Positions 1-8,192 of a stretch of DNA of 64,000 nt are shown here, one piece after another. The translations under genes and the position numbers were made by a program. The notes under the pieces are model-generated. The model saw only the letters and a list, made by a program, of their open reading frames with translations, made no database searches and was not told the origin of the DNA. Position 1 is the first letter of the stretch, and every line of letters starts with the position of its first letter. Origin of the DNA: Pseudomonas sp. P5_109 (lineage in GTDB: Bacteria > Pseudomonadota > Gammaproteobacteria > Pseudomonadales > Pseudomonadaceae); contig NZ_CP125380.1 in NCBI RefSeq assembly GCF_034009455.1, forward strand, positions 675,501 to 739,500, given 5' to 3'.

Positions 1-750
1 CCAGGCACGGTCTGGGGTGGGTTTCGCGGCCGCATCACTTCTGAATGGATTCCCTTCCAACCGGCCATACCCGGACCTCCCACTCTCCAACCGTTCTATA
101 CGTCGGTTTTTGAAGACCCGGCCTCTGCGTTGAACGATGCCTTGCGTCGTGTGCCAGCGATAGCGGAACACCAGCGCGTAGGGTTTATTCTCAAACGCCA
201 CGACCGTGAGGAATACATCGCGACATTGCCGCTCCACCGACCTGATGGACTGTTGGCAATCGAGCAGGTATTTCCTGCCATTCCAGACGGTTTTCTGTTG
301 CCAGACAATCAGGCGTTGGCAGGTATGTATCTGGGGCCAGAGCGGTTGGCGACGCCACTACCGGAAAAAGAGGCTGACCTGTATCAGCAGTTTTTCTCAC
401 CCCAGTCATTGGTTTTCGGCGTTCTGCAGGCTCGGGAATCAGGGTTGGTGGACACCGCCTTGGGTTATTCGGTGTTCCTCCAGACCCCGGATGGTGCATT
501 GCTGAAGTACCACAGCACGTTTTCTGAAGCCGAAGCCTGGGTTATCAAGACCGAAGGGGCGATGGGCGCCAACATCGATAAGCTCTTGCTGGGTGGACAT
601 CTGAGCGCTAAGGATTTTGTCTTGAGTGTTGCCGTAACGGGCGTGCTGACGGTCGAAAACAGCAGCCCGCTCTGGGATGTTGGCGGCGTTGTGGGTTCTG
701 GATGGCTGCCCTATGCAGGGACAAGCCGCATCACCTCGGACCCTGAATGA
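1..750 (+). CDS. C-terminal part of an unknown protein (DUF4329-like), 5' end outside window
   Basis: The frame is open from base 1 to the TGA at 748-750, so the gene begins upstream of the window and at least 249 residues are visible. A stretch near window residue 45 (ALRRVPAIAEHQRVGFILKR) followed by a second A/E-rich helix before an N-I-D-K segment resembles the DUF4329 layout found in Rhs- and toxin-associated proteins, but this is a weak resemblance. The opening G-F-R-G-R-I-T-S and the closing G-T-S-R-I-T-S-D suggest an internal repeat. No catalytic motif is recognised. It ends 18 bp before the urtE stop on the opposite strand. Confidence 0.6.
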   Translation, partial: PGTVWGGFRGRITSEWIPFQPAIPGPPTLQPFYTSVFEDPASALNDALRRVPAIAEHQRVGFILKRHDREEYIATLPLHRPDGLLAIEQVFPAIPDGFLLPDNQALAGMYLGPERLATPLPEKEADLYQQFFSPQSLVFGVLQARESGLVDTALGYSVFLQTPDGALLKYHSTFSEAEAWVIKTEGAMGANIDKLLLGGHLSAKDFVLSVAVTGVLTVENSSPLWDVGGVVGSGWLPYAGTSRITSDPE

Positions 751-768
751 GCGCTGATAGATAACGGC

Positions 769-1467
769 TCAGATCGTGACCAACCCGCGCACACCCTCGG
801 CTTCCATGTTTTCACCGCGGCCCTGTTGCACGATCTCGCCCCGGGACATCACCAGGTATTGATCGGCCAGTTCGGCGGCGAAGTCGTAGAACTGCTCCAC
901 CAGTAAAATCGCCATATCGCCCCGGGCCGCGAGCTTCTTGATCACGGCGCCGATCTCTTTGATCACCGACGGCTGGATGCCTTCGGTGGGCTCGTCGAGG
1001 ATCAACAGGCGAGGGCGGCTGGCCAGCGCTCGGCCAATCGCCAATTGCTGTTGCTGGCCACCGGACAGATCGCCGCCGCGCCGCTGTTTCATTTGTAGCA
1101 GCACCGGGAACAATTCGTAGATGAACGCCGGCACTACCTTGGCTTCGCTGCCCGGGAAACGTGAAAGTCCCATCAGCAGGTTTTCTTCCACGGTCAGGCG
1201 GCCGAAGATTTCCCGGCCTTGCGGCACGTAGGCGATGCCGGCATGCACGCGTTGGTGCGGCTTGAACGTGGTGATCGGTTTGCCTTCCCAGTTCACCGCG
1301 CCTTCCTTGGCCGGCAACAGGCCCATAAGGCATTTGAGCAGGGTGGTCTTGCCCACGCCGTTGCGGCCGAGCAGGCAGGTGACTTCGCCGACCTTCACGT
1401 CAAACGTCAGGCCGCGCAGGATGTGGCTACCGCCGTAGTACTGGTGCAGTTTTTCGACTTGCAGCAT
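769..1467 (-). CDS. urtE: Urea ABC transporter, ATP-binding subunit UrtE
   Basis: One of two cytoplasmic ATPases that power urea (branched-chain-amino-acid-type) import. The 232 residues match the usual LivF/UrtE length. Walker A is at about residues 34-41 (GRNGVGKT), the ABC signature is LSGGQQQQLAIGRAL and Walker B with the D-loop is LLILDEPTEG. It is the last gene of urtABCDE. A REP pair of about 90 bp separates it from urtD, whereas the inner genes overlap, so it may be expressed at a different level. Identification as urea rather than amino-acid transport rests on the whole operon, especially the long UrtB. Confidence 0.93.
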   Translation of the reverse strand: MLQVEKLHQYYGGSHILRGLTFDVKVGEVTCLLGRNGVGKTTLLKCLMGLLPAKEGAVNWEGKPITTFKPHQRVHAGIAYVPQGREIFGRLTVEENLLMGLSRFPGSEAKVVPAFIYELFPVLLQMKQRRGGDLSGGQQQQLAIGRALASRPRLLILDEPTEGIQPSVIKEIGAVIKKLAARGDMAILLVEQFYDFAAELADQYLVMSRGEIVQQGRGENMEAEGVRGLVTI

Positions 1468-1488
1468 GTTCGAATTCCTCTCCGCCTC

Positions 1489-1581
1489 TGTAGGAGCCGG
1501 CTTGCTGGCGATGGCGGCGTACCAGCCACCATCAATATTGCCTGACCCACCGCTATCGCCAGCAAGCCGGCTCCTACAGGG
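1489..1581. repeat. Paired REP element (REPIN) between urtD and urtE
   Basis: Two inverted copies of the GTAGGAGCCGGCTTGCTGGCGA-type REP face each other and flank about 45 bp of unrelated sequence. Transcribed, they fold into a long hairpin inside the urt operon mRNA. This is the 'CCGGCTTGCTGGCGA' subfamily. Confidence 0.9.
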
Positions 1582-1597
1582 GGTATGTATTTGCAGA

Positions 1598-2467
1598 TTA
1601 ACGACCGAGATAAACCTCGATCACCCGCTCGTTGTCCTGCACCTGCTCCAGCGATCCTTCCGCCAGCACGCTGCCCTGATGGAGCACCGTGACGTGGTCG
1701 GCAATCGAGCCGACGAAGCCCATGTCGTGTTCCACCACCATCAGCGAGTGCTTGCCAGCCAGGCGCTTGAACAGTTCGGCGGTGAACTCGGTCTCGGCGT
1801 CGGTCATGCCCGCGACCGGTTCGTCGAGCAGCAGCAATTGCGGGTCCTGCATCAACAACATGCCGATCTCCAGGAACTGCTTCTGCCCGTGGGACAGCAG
1901 GCCGGCCGGGCGATTGACCGACGAGGTCAGGCGAATGGTCTCCAGCACTTCGGCGATGCGGTCTTTCTGTTCGCCGTTCAAGCGTGCCCGCAGACTGGCC
2001 CACACCGATTTGTCGGTTTTCTGCGCCAGTTCCAGGTTCTCGAACACGCTCAAGGCTTCGAACACTGTCGGCTTCTGGAACTTGCGACCGATACCGGCCT
2101 GGGCGATCTGCACTTCGCTCATTTGCGTCAGGTCCAGGGTTTCGCCGAACCAGGCCTTGCCGTGACTGGGACGGGTCTTGCCGGTGATCACGTCCATCAG
2201 CGTGGTCTTGCCCGCACCATTGGGGCCGATGATGCAGCGCAACTCACCGACGCCGATGTACAGGTTCAGATTGTTCAGCGCGCGGAAACCGTCGAAGCTG
2301 ACGCTGATGTCTTCCAGCGTCAGGATGGTGCCGTGGCGCGTGTTCAGGCCTGGCCCGACGCGTTGGCCGAGACCGATGGCATCGCGGCTGCTGCCGGCGT
2401 CCTTGTTCGGTTCCACAGGAAAGAACGCCGGTTCGAGCATGAATTCAGCGGTTGCAGTGACTCTCAT
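1598..2467 (-). CDS. urtD: Urea ABC transporter, ATP-binding subunit UrtD
   Basis: Second ATPase of the urea importer, 289 residues. The first ~45 residues (through GLNTRHG) form an N-terminal extension that UrtD proteins often carry; the ABC domain starts at ILTLEDISVSFDGF. Walker A is GPNGAGKTT, the signature is a variant LSHGQKQFLEIG, and Walker B is LLLLDEPVAGM, the LivG/UrtD type. It overlaps urtC by 4 nt (2464-2467), indicating translational coupling. An internal start at M10 is possible. Confidence 0.93.
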   Translation of the reverse strand: MRVTATAEFMLEPAFFPVEPNKDAGSSRDAIGLGQRVGPGLNTRHGTILTLEDISVSFDGFRALNNLNLYIGVGELRCIIGPNGAGKTTLMDVITGKTRPSHGKAWFGETLDLTQMSEVQIAQAGIGRKFQKPTVFEALSVFENLELAQKTDKSVWASLRARLNGEQKDRIAEVLETIRLTSSVNRPAGLLSHGQKQFLEIGMLLMQDPQLLLLDEPVAGMTDAETEFTAELFKRLAGKHSLMVVEHDMGFVGSIADHVTVLHQGSVLAEGSLEQVQDNERVIEVYLGR

Positions 2468-3543
2468 TGCTCACCTCTTTTCTTCAACAGGCCGATCACG
2501 CCCTTGGGCAAATACAGGGTCACGACGATGAACAGCGCGCCGAGGAAGAACAGCCAGTACTCGGGGAACGCCACGGTGAACCAGCTCTTCATGCCGTTGA
2601 CCACACCGGCACCGAGCAACGGACCGATCAAGGTGCCGCGACCGCCAAGCGCGACCCAGACGGCTGCTTCGATAGAGTTGGTCGGCGACATCTCGCTCGG
2701 GTTGATGATCCCCACTTGCGGCACGTACAGCGCACCGGCCAGGCCGCACAACACCGCGCTCAAGACCCAGACAAACAACTTGAATCCGCGCGGGTCATAG
2801 CCGCAGAACATCAGGCGGTTCTCCGCATCGCGCAGCGCGGTCAACACCCGGCCGAATTTGCTTTGCGCCAGGCGCCAGCCGATGTACAGGCTCGCCACCA
2901 GCAACAGCACCGTGGCGAAAAACAGCACCGCGCGGGTGCCCGGTTCGGTGATGCCAAAACCAAGAATCGTGCGGAAATTGGTGAAGCCGTTGTTGCCGCC
3001 GAAGCCGGTTTCGTTGCGGAAGAACAGCAGCATGCCGGCGAAGGTCAGGGCCTGGGTCATGATCGAGAAATACACGCCCTTGATCCGCGAACGGAAGGCG
3101 AAGAACCCGAACACCAACGCCAGCAACCCCGGCGCCAGTACCACCAGGCACAAGGTCCAGAGGAAGCTGCTGGTGCCGGTCCAGAACCACGGCAGCTCGG
3201 TCCACGACAGGAACGTCATGAACGCCGGCAAGCCATCGCCCGAGGCCTGGCGCATCAGGTACATGCCCATGGCATAACCACCGAGGGCGAAGAACAGGCC
3301 GTGACCGAGGGACAGCAGGCCGGCATAACCCCAGACCAGATCGAGCGCCAGGGCGACGATGGCGTAGCAAAGAATCTTGCCCACCAGCGTCAGCGTGTAG
3401 GCGGAGACGTGCAGCGTACTGTCCGCCGGTAACAGCGACAGCAGTGGCAGCGCCAGCAACAGAACGAGGATCACCACACCGACGGCAATCGTGACTTTCG
3501 GGCCGGCCTTTTGCGTGGCCGTGAGCATCAGGGGCTGGTTCAT
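2464..3543 (-). CDS. urtC: Urea ABC transporter, permease UrtC
   Basis: LivM-type inner-membrane permease, 359 residues with about ten hydrophobic segments. Characteristic stretches are the LDLVWGYAGLLSLGHGLFFALGGY region near residue 65 and the late G-L-A-G-A-L-Y and W-V-A-L-G-G-R-G-T-L-I-G-P-L-L-G segments. It pairs with UrtB to form the channel. Its start overlaps the urtB stop by one base (TGATG) and its end overlaps urtD by 4 nt, so B-C-D are read as a coupled unit. Confidence 0.93.
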   Translation of the reverse strand: MNQPLMLTATQKAGPKVTIAVGVVILVLLLALPLLSLLPADSTLHVSAYTLTLVGKILCYAIVALALDLVWGYAGLLSLGHGLFFALGGYAMGMYLMRQASGDGLPAFMTFLSWTELPWFWTGTSSFLWTLCLVVLAPGLLALVFGFFAFRSRIKGVYFSIMTQALTFAGMLLFFRNETGFGGNNGFTNFRTILGFGITEPGTRAVLFFATVLLLVASLYIGWRLAQSKFGRVLTALRDAENRLMFCGYDPRGFKLFVWVLSAVLCGLAGALYVPQVGIINPSEMSPTNSIEAAVWVALGGRGTLIGPLLGAGVVNGMKSWFTVAFPEYWLFFLGALFIVVTLYLPKGVIGLLKKRGEQ

Positions 3544-5063
3544 CAGTCGATCACCCGTCCTTTGAGCGCGAAGAGGCCTTGCGGACGTTTCTGGATGAAC
3601 AGAATGATCAGCGCGAGGATGAGGATTTTGCCGAGCACGGCACCGATCTGCGGCTCGAGAATCTTGTTGGCGATGCCTAGACCGAATGCGGCCAGCACGC
3701 TACCGGCCAATTGGCCGACACCGCCGAGCACCACCACCAGGAACGAGTCGATGATGTAGCTCTGGCCGAGGTCCGGGCCGACGTTGCCGATCTGGCTCAG
3801 GGCCACGCCACCGAGGCCGGCAATGCCCGAGCCGAGGCCGAAGGCGAGCATGTCCACACGCCCGGTGGGCACGCCGCAGCAGGCCGCCATGTTGCGGTTC
3901 TGCGTGACTGCACGCACGTTCAGACCCAGGCGGGTCTTGTTCAGCAGCAGCCACGTAAGCACCACCACAAACAGGGCAAAAGCAATGATGACGATGCGGT
4001 TGTACGGCAGCACGAGGTTGGGCAGCACCTGAATCCCGCCCGACAGCCACGCCGGGTTGGCCACTTCGACGTTCTGCGCGCCGAACACCAGGCGCACCAG
4101 CTGGATCAGCATCAGGCTGATGCCCCAGGTGGCGAGCAGGGTTTCCAGTGGACGGCCGTAGAGGTGGCGAATCACCGTGCGCTCCAACGCCATGCCGATG
4201 GCCGCGGTGACGAAAAACGCCACCGGCAGCGCGATCAGCGGATAGAACTCGATCGCCTGCGGGGCGAAGCGCTGGAACATCAGTTGCACCACGTAGGTCG
4301 AGTAGGCACCGAGCATCAGCATCTCGCCGTGGGCCATGTTGATCACGCCCAGCAGGCCGAAGGTGATCGCCAGTCCCAGGGCGGCGAGCAGCAGGATCGA
4401 GCCCAGTGACATGCCACTGAAGGCCTGGCCGAGCATCTCGCCGATCAGCAGTTTGCGTTTGACCTGGGCGAGGCTGGTCTCGGCAGCGGTGCGCACGTTG
4501 GCGTCGGTTTCGACCCCTGGATCGAGCAAGCTTTCGAGGCGAGTGCGGGCCAGCGGATCACCGGTTTCGCCGAGCAGGCGCACAGCAGCGAGGCGCACGG
4601 CCGGGTCTGCGTCCACCAGTTGCAGGTTGGCCAAGGCGAGGCTCAATGCTGCGTGGACACCTTCGTCGTGCTCACCAGCGAGTTGCTGATCGAGGAATTT
4701 CAACTGCGCCGGCTTGGCGCTTTTCTGCAATTGCTGGGCGGCGGCCAGTCGGATCCTGGCATCGACAGCGAGTAATTGATGACTGGCCAGGGCCGTATCG
4801 ATCAGACCCCGCAGACGGTTGTTCAGGCGCAGGGTTTTCGGTTGGCCATCGATGGTCAGTTCGCCTTGCTGCAGGGCGTTGATCAACTCGATACGGGCCG
4901 GATCGGGCTGCGCGGCCCAAGACTCCAGCAGCCTGGCTTGCTGCACGGGATTGGCGGCGACGAAGTCTTCGGCGTCGCCGGCGTGGGTGGCCATCGGCAA
5001 CAGCAGGGCGATGGCGAAAATGAAGCGGTAAAGGGCGGTGGGCATGTCTAACGTCCTGGTCAT
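3543..5063 (-). CDS. urtB: Urea ABC transporter, permease UrtB with long periplasmic N-terminus
   Basis: LivH-type permease, 506 residues from the start chosen here. A signal peptide is followed by about 180 residues with HEAT-like helical repeats (DPAVRLAAVRLLGETGDPLARTRLESLL region), then about eight membrane spans. That N-terminal domain distinguishes UrtB from amino-acid permeases of about 300 residues. The open frame extends to 5102, but the first 13 codons read through a REP element, and the ATG at 5063 (MTRTLDMPT) has an AGGG about 8 nt upstream. A second candidate ATG is 6 codons later. Confidence 0.93.
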   Translation of the reverse strand: MTRTLDMPTALYRFIFAIALLLPMATHAGDAEDFVAANPVQQARLLESWAAQPDPARIELINALQQGELTIDGQPKTLRLNNRLRGLIDTALASHQLLAVDARIRLAAAQQLQKSAKPAQLKFLDQQLAGEHDEGVHAALSLALANLQLVDADPAVRLAAVRLLGETGDPLARTRLESLLDPGVETDANVRTAAETSLAQVKRKLLIGEMLGQAFSGMSLGSILLLAALGLAITFGLLGVINMAHGEMLMLGAYSTYVVQLMFQRFAPQAIEFYPLIALPVAFFVTAAIGMALERTVIRHLYGRPLETLLATWGISLMLIQLVRLVFGAQNVEVANPAWLSGGIQVLPNLVLPYNRIVIIAFALFVVVLTWLLLNKTRLGLNVRAVTQNRNMAACCGVPTGRVDMLAFGLGSGIAGLGGVALSQIGNVGPDLGQSYIIDSFLVVVLGGVGQLAGSVLAAFGLGIANKILEPQIGAVLGKILILALIILFIQKRPQGLFALKGRVID

Positions 5064-5072
5064 GCGCGGACC

Positions 5073-5161
5073 CTGTAGGAGCCGGCTTGCCGGCGAAGGC
5101 ATCAGCTCGGTGCATCAGGTGCACCGAATCGTTTGCATCGCTGGCAAGCCAGCTCCTACAG
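5073..5161. repeat. Paired REP element between urtA and urtB
   Basis: Inverted REP halves (TGTAGGAGCCGGCTTGCCGG and its mirror ending GCCAGCTCCTACA) occupy most of the urtA-urtB gap. The position, just after the gene for the binding protein, is where a 3' stabilising or attenuating hairpin would let urtA be made in excess over the membrane subunits. That role is inferred. Confidence 0.9.
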
Positions 5162-5209
5162 GTGTTGTGTCGGGCCCGGCGGGAGTGTCCGGGCCCGACA
5201 TCGCGGGGC

Positions 5210-6475
5210 TTAGTTGCTCTTCACCGCATACTCCGGCTTCTTGTCGTTGCCCGGGATGAAGGGGCTCCACGGCTGGGCGCGGATCGGCCCTTCGGTCTGC
5301 CACACCACGTTGAACTGACCGTCAGACTGGATCTCGCCGATCATCACCGGCTTGTGCAGGTGGTGATTGGTCTTGTCCATGGTCAGGGTGTAGCCGGACG
5401 GCGCGGCAAAGGTCTGGCCGGCCAGGGCTTCGCGGACTTTGTCGACGTCGGTGGATTTGGCTTTTTCCGCCGCTTGCGCCCACATGTGGATACCGACGTA
5501 AGTGGCTTCCATCGGGTCGTTGGTCACCGCTTTGTCGGCGCCCGGCAGGTTGTGTTTCTTCGCGTAGGCCTTCCAGTCGTCGACGAACTTCTTGTTGACC
5601 GGGTTCTCCACCGATTCGAAGTAGTTCCATGCCGCGAGGTTGCCCACCAGTGGCTTGGTATCGATGCCACGCAGTTCTTCTTCACCGACCGAGAACGCCA
5701 CGACCGGAACGTCGGTGGCCTTCAGGCCCTGGTTGGCCAGCTCCTTATAGAACGGCACGTTGGAATCGCCGTTGACGGTGGAGATGACCGCGGTCTTGCC
5801 ACCGGCCGAGAACTTCTTGATGTTGGCGACGATGGTTTGATAGTCGCTGTGACCGAACGGCGTGTAGACCTCTTCGATGTCCTTGTCGGCCACGCCTTTG
5901 GAATGCAGGAACGAACGCAGGATCTTGTTGGTGGTGCGCGGGTAGACGTAATCGGTGCCGAGCAGGAAGTAGCGCTTGGCGCTGCCGCCTTCTTCGCTCA
6001 TCAAGTATTCAACGGCAGGGATCGCTTGCTGGTTCGGCGCGGCGCCGGTGTAGAACACGTTTGGCGACATTTCTTCACCTTCGTATTGCACCGGGTAGAA
6101 CAGCAAGCCGTTGAGTTCTTCGAATACCGGCAATACCGATTTGCGCGACACCGAGGTCCAGCAACCAAACACCACGGCGACTTTGTCCTGGGTCAGCAAC
6201 TGGCGGCCCTTTTCGGCGAACAGTGGCCAGTTCGAGGCCGGGTCGACCACAACCGGCTCGAGCATCCTGCCGTTGACGCCGCCCTTGGCGTTGATCTCGT
6301 CAATGGTCATCAACGCCATGTCTTTCAACGACGTTTCTGAGATTGCCATGGTCCCGGACAACGAATGCAGAATACCGACCTTGATGGTCTCGGCGGCCTG
6401 GACAGTCCAGGTCATGCCCATAGCGGCAATGGATGCCGAGAGAGTGAAAGCCTTGATCAAACTGCGACGCTTCAT
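5210..6475 (-). CDS. urtA: Urea ABC transporter, periplasmic urea-binding protein UrtA
   Basis: Periplasmic receptor of the importer, 421 residues, usual UrtA length. The N-terminus MKRRSLIKAFTLSASIAAMG...VQAAE is a signal peptide with an RR pair (Sec, possibly Tat). The mature protein begins with the family stretch IKVGILHSLSGTMAISE and later has AVVFGCWTSVSRKSVLPVFE and LLGTDYVYPRTTNKI, typical of UrtA/AmiC-like receptors. It is the first gene of urtABCDE, about 55 nt below the predicted start of a sigma-54 promoter. Bases 5610-5706 of this gene are repeated, decayed, at 7441-7537. Confidence 0.95.
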   Translation of the reverse strand: MKRRSLIKAFTLSASIAAMGMTWTVQAAETIKVGILHSLSGTMAISETSLKDMALMTIDEINAKGGVNGRMLEPVVVDPASNWPLFAEKGRQLLTQDKVAVVFGCWTSVSRKSVLPVFEELNGLLFYPVQYEGEEMSPNVFYTGAAPNQQAIPAVEYLMSEEGGSAKRYFLLGTDYVYPRTTNKILRSFLHSKGVADKDIEEVYTPFGHSDYQTIVANIKKFSAGGKTAVISTVNGDSNVPFYKELANQGLKATDVPVVAFSVGEEELRGIDTKPLVGNLAAWNYFESVENPVNKKFVDDWKAYAKKHNLPGADKAVTNDPMEATYVGIHMWAQAAEKAKSTDVDKVREALAGQTFAAPSGYTLTMDKTNHHLHKPVMIGEIQSDGQFNVVWQTEGPIRAQPWSPFIPGNDKKPEYAVKSN

Positions 6476-6540
6476 TGTGCGATCTCCATGAACTTATGAG
6501 TTTTCTTGGTTGGCAGATGCGGACTACTGAAGGTGTGTTT

Positions 6541-6556
6541 TGCAAGGGCTGTGCCC
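6541..6556 (-). promoter_or_regulatory. Sigma-54 (RpoN) promoter of urtABCDE
   Basis: Read on the minus strand: GGGCACAGCCCTTGCA. Against the consensus TGGCACR-N4-TTGCW this differs only at the first base and keeps the invariant GG-N10-GC spacing. Transcription would begin near 6530, about 55 nt before the urtA ATG. Control of urea uptake by NtrC and sigma-54 under nitrogen limitation is established in pseudomonads; the match here is read directly. Confidence 0.75.
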
Positions 6557-6694
6557 GGTCGGCAAAAGGCAGGGAAACGTCGTTTTAGAGCGGTTGAACA
6601 GTTTGAAGGCGCACCATGAAGGATCGCGTCCGGCGCGTTGGTGCGCAGAGTTGCGCCAGATTGGGGCGAAGAGTTTGTGGGCAACAAAAATCAA

Positions 6695-6786
6695 CTGTGG
6701 GAGCGGGCTTGCTCGCGAAGAGGGTGTGTCAGACAACATAAATGGTAACTGAAACACCGCATTCGCGAGCAAGCCCGCTCCCACAA
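6695..6786. repeat. Paired REP element, GAGCGGGCTTGCTCGCGAA subfamily
   Basis: Inverted REP halves with a spacer beginning GTGTCAGAC. The equivalent element in the duplicated copy (near 7688-7760) has lost CTTGCTCGCGAAGAGGG-like sequence between short GGG repeats, so only this copy can form the full hairpin. Confidence 0.9.
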
Positions 6787-6804
6787 GGTCAGCGGCGCAT
6801 CAAC

Positions 6805-7227
6805 TCAGCTTTTGATGCAGGTTTCAAAACCATGGCCGCCCCCTTCGTACTCCGGGCCGTAATAGTATTTGGTGAATGAAGTTTTTCCGTCAGAAGTTGT
6901 AGCAATTTTCGCAATCCCGACACCGTAATCCTTGAGGGACGGATCCGTATGGGCAAAGTAAATCGCCAGGGAACTCAAATTGGCGGCAGCGAATCCGTCA
7001 TACCGGGAATTGTCGAGCAACGTCAGGGTAAAACCGTAGGCACCGTGTTCACCGGTACTCTGTTTGGCATTGAGCTTCATCTCTACAACACCTTCAAACG
7101 GACCGATATGGCTGTCCACTCCGGTGCATTGATACCGGCCACTGTAATCAACGCCAGTAAAGGGTGGCTGCACTGCCCATGCGGGCGCTGAAACAAGTGC
7201 AATGGATGCGATGAGTTTCTTGAGCAT
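6805..7227 (-). CDS. Small exported protein of unknown function, paralogue 1
   Basis: 140 residues with a clear signal peptide (MLKKLIASIALVSAPAWA, cleavage before VQ) giving a mature protein of about 122 residues. It has one cysteine near the N-terminus (YQCTG) and one at the end (ETCIKS) that could form a disulfide, and a Tyr/Gly-rich C-terminal part (KYYYGPEYEGGGHGF). The predicted chain is mainly beta. It is about three quarters identical to the product of 7779-8192, its tandem duplicate. No family is recognised. Confidence 0.75.
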   Translation of the reverse strand: MLKKLIASIALVSAPAWAVQPPFTGVDYSGRYQCTGVDSHIGPFEGVVEMKLNAKQSTGEHGAYGFTLTLLDNSRYDGFAAANLSSLAIYFAHTDPSLKDYGVGIAKIATTSDGKTSFTKYYYGPEYEGGGHGFETCIKS

Positions 7228-7440
7228 GCTTACCTCTTTCCGCTCTTGTAAGAATTGTGGCGATTAAATTGTAGGAATAATCGCCATTGAAGTGCGCGAG
7301 CGTTTTATAGTTGAACTCGCGAGTGCGGAGTATGAACATGATGGTTAACTTTTTAAGCGTTAACTCAATGCGAGGTTTTTCCAGGCGTAAATGCAGTCTT
7401 GAAACTTTTTAATTAAAAATGGCGTTAACGACGTCGCACG

Positions 7441-7537
7441 ACCGATTCGAAGTAGTTCCAAGCCGCAAGGTTGCCCACCCATGGCTTGGTATCGATGCCG
7501 CGCAGTTCTTCCTCGTCCACCGAGAACGCCACGACCG
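7441..7537 (-). pseudogene. urtA: urtA fragment (fossil of a duplicated urtA)
   Basis: Bases 7441-7537 match 5610-5706 inside urtA with 9 mismatches in 97 by hand count (about 91% identity) and no gaps. The fragment is joined directly to a copy of the urtA upstream region, so the 5' ~770 bp of the copied gene plus its leader have been deleted. It is not expressed as a meaningful protein. Confidence 0.9.
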
Positions 7538-7542
7538 TGTTT

Positions 7543-7558
7543 CGCAAGGGCTGTGCCC
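7543..7558 (-). promoter_or_regulatory. Duplicated sigma-54 promoter core, now facing only the urtA fossil
   Basis: Minus strand GGGCACAGCCCTTGCG keeps the GG-N10-GC signature of the urtA promoter copy at 6541-6556, with the last base changed from A to G. If still active it would transcribe the fossil and then run antisense-free toward paralogue 1's upstream side, in the same direction as paralogue 1 and urtA. Confidence 0.5.
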
Positions 7559-7778
7559 GGTCGGCAAAAGGCATGGAAGTGTCGTTCTAGAAAGGTTGAG
7601 CGGTTTGCTGGCGCACCATGAAGGATCGCGTCTGGCGCGTTGGTGCGAAGAGGTGCGCCAGATTGGGGCGAGTAACATCGATCAATTGTGGGAGCGGGTG
7701 TGTCAGACAACATAAGTGGCAACTGAAACACCGCGTTCGCGAGCAAGCCTACTCCCACAAGGTCAGCGGCGCATTAGC

Positions 7779-8192
7779 TTAGCTTTTAATGCAGGTTTGA
7801 AAACCATGGCCGCGACCTTCGTACTCCGGGGTGTAATAGTATTGGGTAAATGAAATTTTCCCGTCAGAAGTTGTACCAATTTTCGCAATCCCGACGCCGT
7901 AATCCTTGATCGACGGATCCGAATGGGCAAAATAAGTTGCCAGCGTACTCAAGTTGGCGGCAGCAAACCCGTTAAACCAGGCGTTGTTGGGCAGCGTCAG
8001 GGTAAAATCATAGGCGCCATGATGGCCGGTACTTTGTTCGGCATTGAGCTTCATGTCGAGGACAGCACCGATGTCGCTGTCTTGTCCGGTGCAATGATAT
8101 TGGCCGCTGTAGTCAACGCCAATAAAGGGTGGCTGCACTGCCCATGCGGGCGCTGAAACAAGTGCAAGGGATACGATGAATTTCTTGAGCAT
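7779..8192 (-). CDS. Small exported protein of unknown function, paralogue 2
   Basis: 137 residues, the duplicate of 6805-7227: same signal peptide (MLKKFIVSLALVSAPAWA), same paired cysteines, same Y-Y-Y-x-P-E-Y-E-G motif. It lacks three residues (P-F-E) of paralogue 1 near mature residue 25. Most differences are conservative and the frame is intact after substantial divergence, which suggests both copies have been kept under selection. Function unknown. Confidence 0.75.
   Translation of the reverse strand: MLKKFIVSLALVSAPAWAVQPPFIGVDYSGQYHCTGQDSDIGAVLDMKLNAEQSTGHHGAYDFTLTLPNNAWFNGFAAANLSTLATYFAHSDPSIKDYGVGIAKIGTTSDGKISFTQYYYTPEYEGRGHGFQTCIKS

Larger units (their letters stand above)
6476..6804. 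other. Intergenic region: urtA leader, sigma-54 promoter, upstream activator region and REP pair
   Basis: This 329-bp gap contains no credible gene. From left to right (reverse order for urtA) it holds the urtA leader, the -12/-24 promoter at 6541-6556, a GC-rich stretch with GCACC/GGTGC half-sites near 6616-6645 that could bind NtrC, and a REP pair at 6695-6786. The stretch from about 6532 rightwards is repeated at 7538 onward. Confidence 0.75.
6532..7437. repeat. Tandem duplication, copy A (urtA upstream region plus small exported protein)
   Basis: This segment aligns along its whole length with 7538-8405. Shared landmarks are the GCAAGGGCTGTGCCC promoter core, GCGCACCATGAAGGATCGCG, the REP-derived stretch, the coding region, and the closing TTAATTAAA-(5)-GG-C-x-TTAACGACG. 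Its right end (7425-7437) carries a relic of the 3' end of the permease gene (compare 8393-8405), showing that the original unit reached into that gene. Confidence 0.88.
7228..7778. other. Intergenic region with duplication junction and urtA fossil
   Basis: This 551-bp gap holds, in order, the leader of paralogue 1, an AT-rich tail ending at 7437, a 97-bp urtA fragment (7441-7537), a second sigma-54 promoter core (7543-7558) and a damaged REP pair. No intact gene is present; a 132-codon minus-strand frame here (7360-7758) is fossil plus REP sequence. Confidence 0.8.

Noticed and set aside
1466..2800. 444-codon plus-strand frame
   Set aside because: Antisense to urtD and urtC and begins in a REP element; His/Gln/Arg-rich composition typical of reverse-frame reading.
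6472..6784. Two small minus-strand frames upstream of urtA
   Set aside because: They consist of promoter region and REP sequence and recur, disrupted, in the duplicated copy; no SD.
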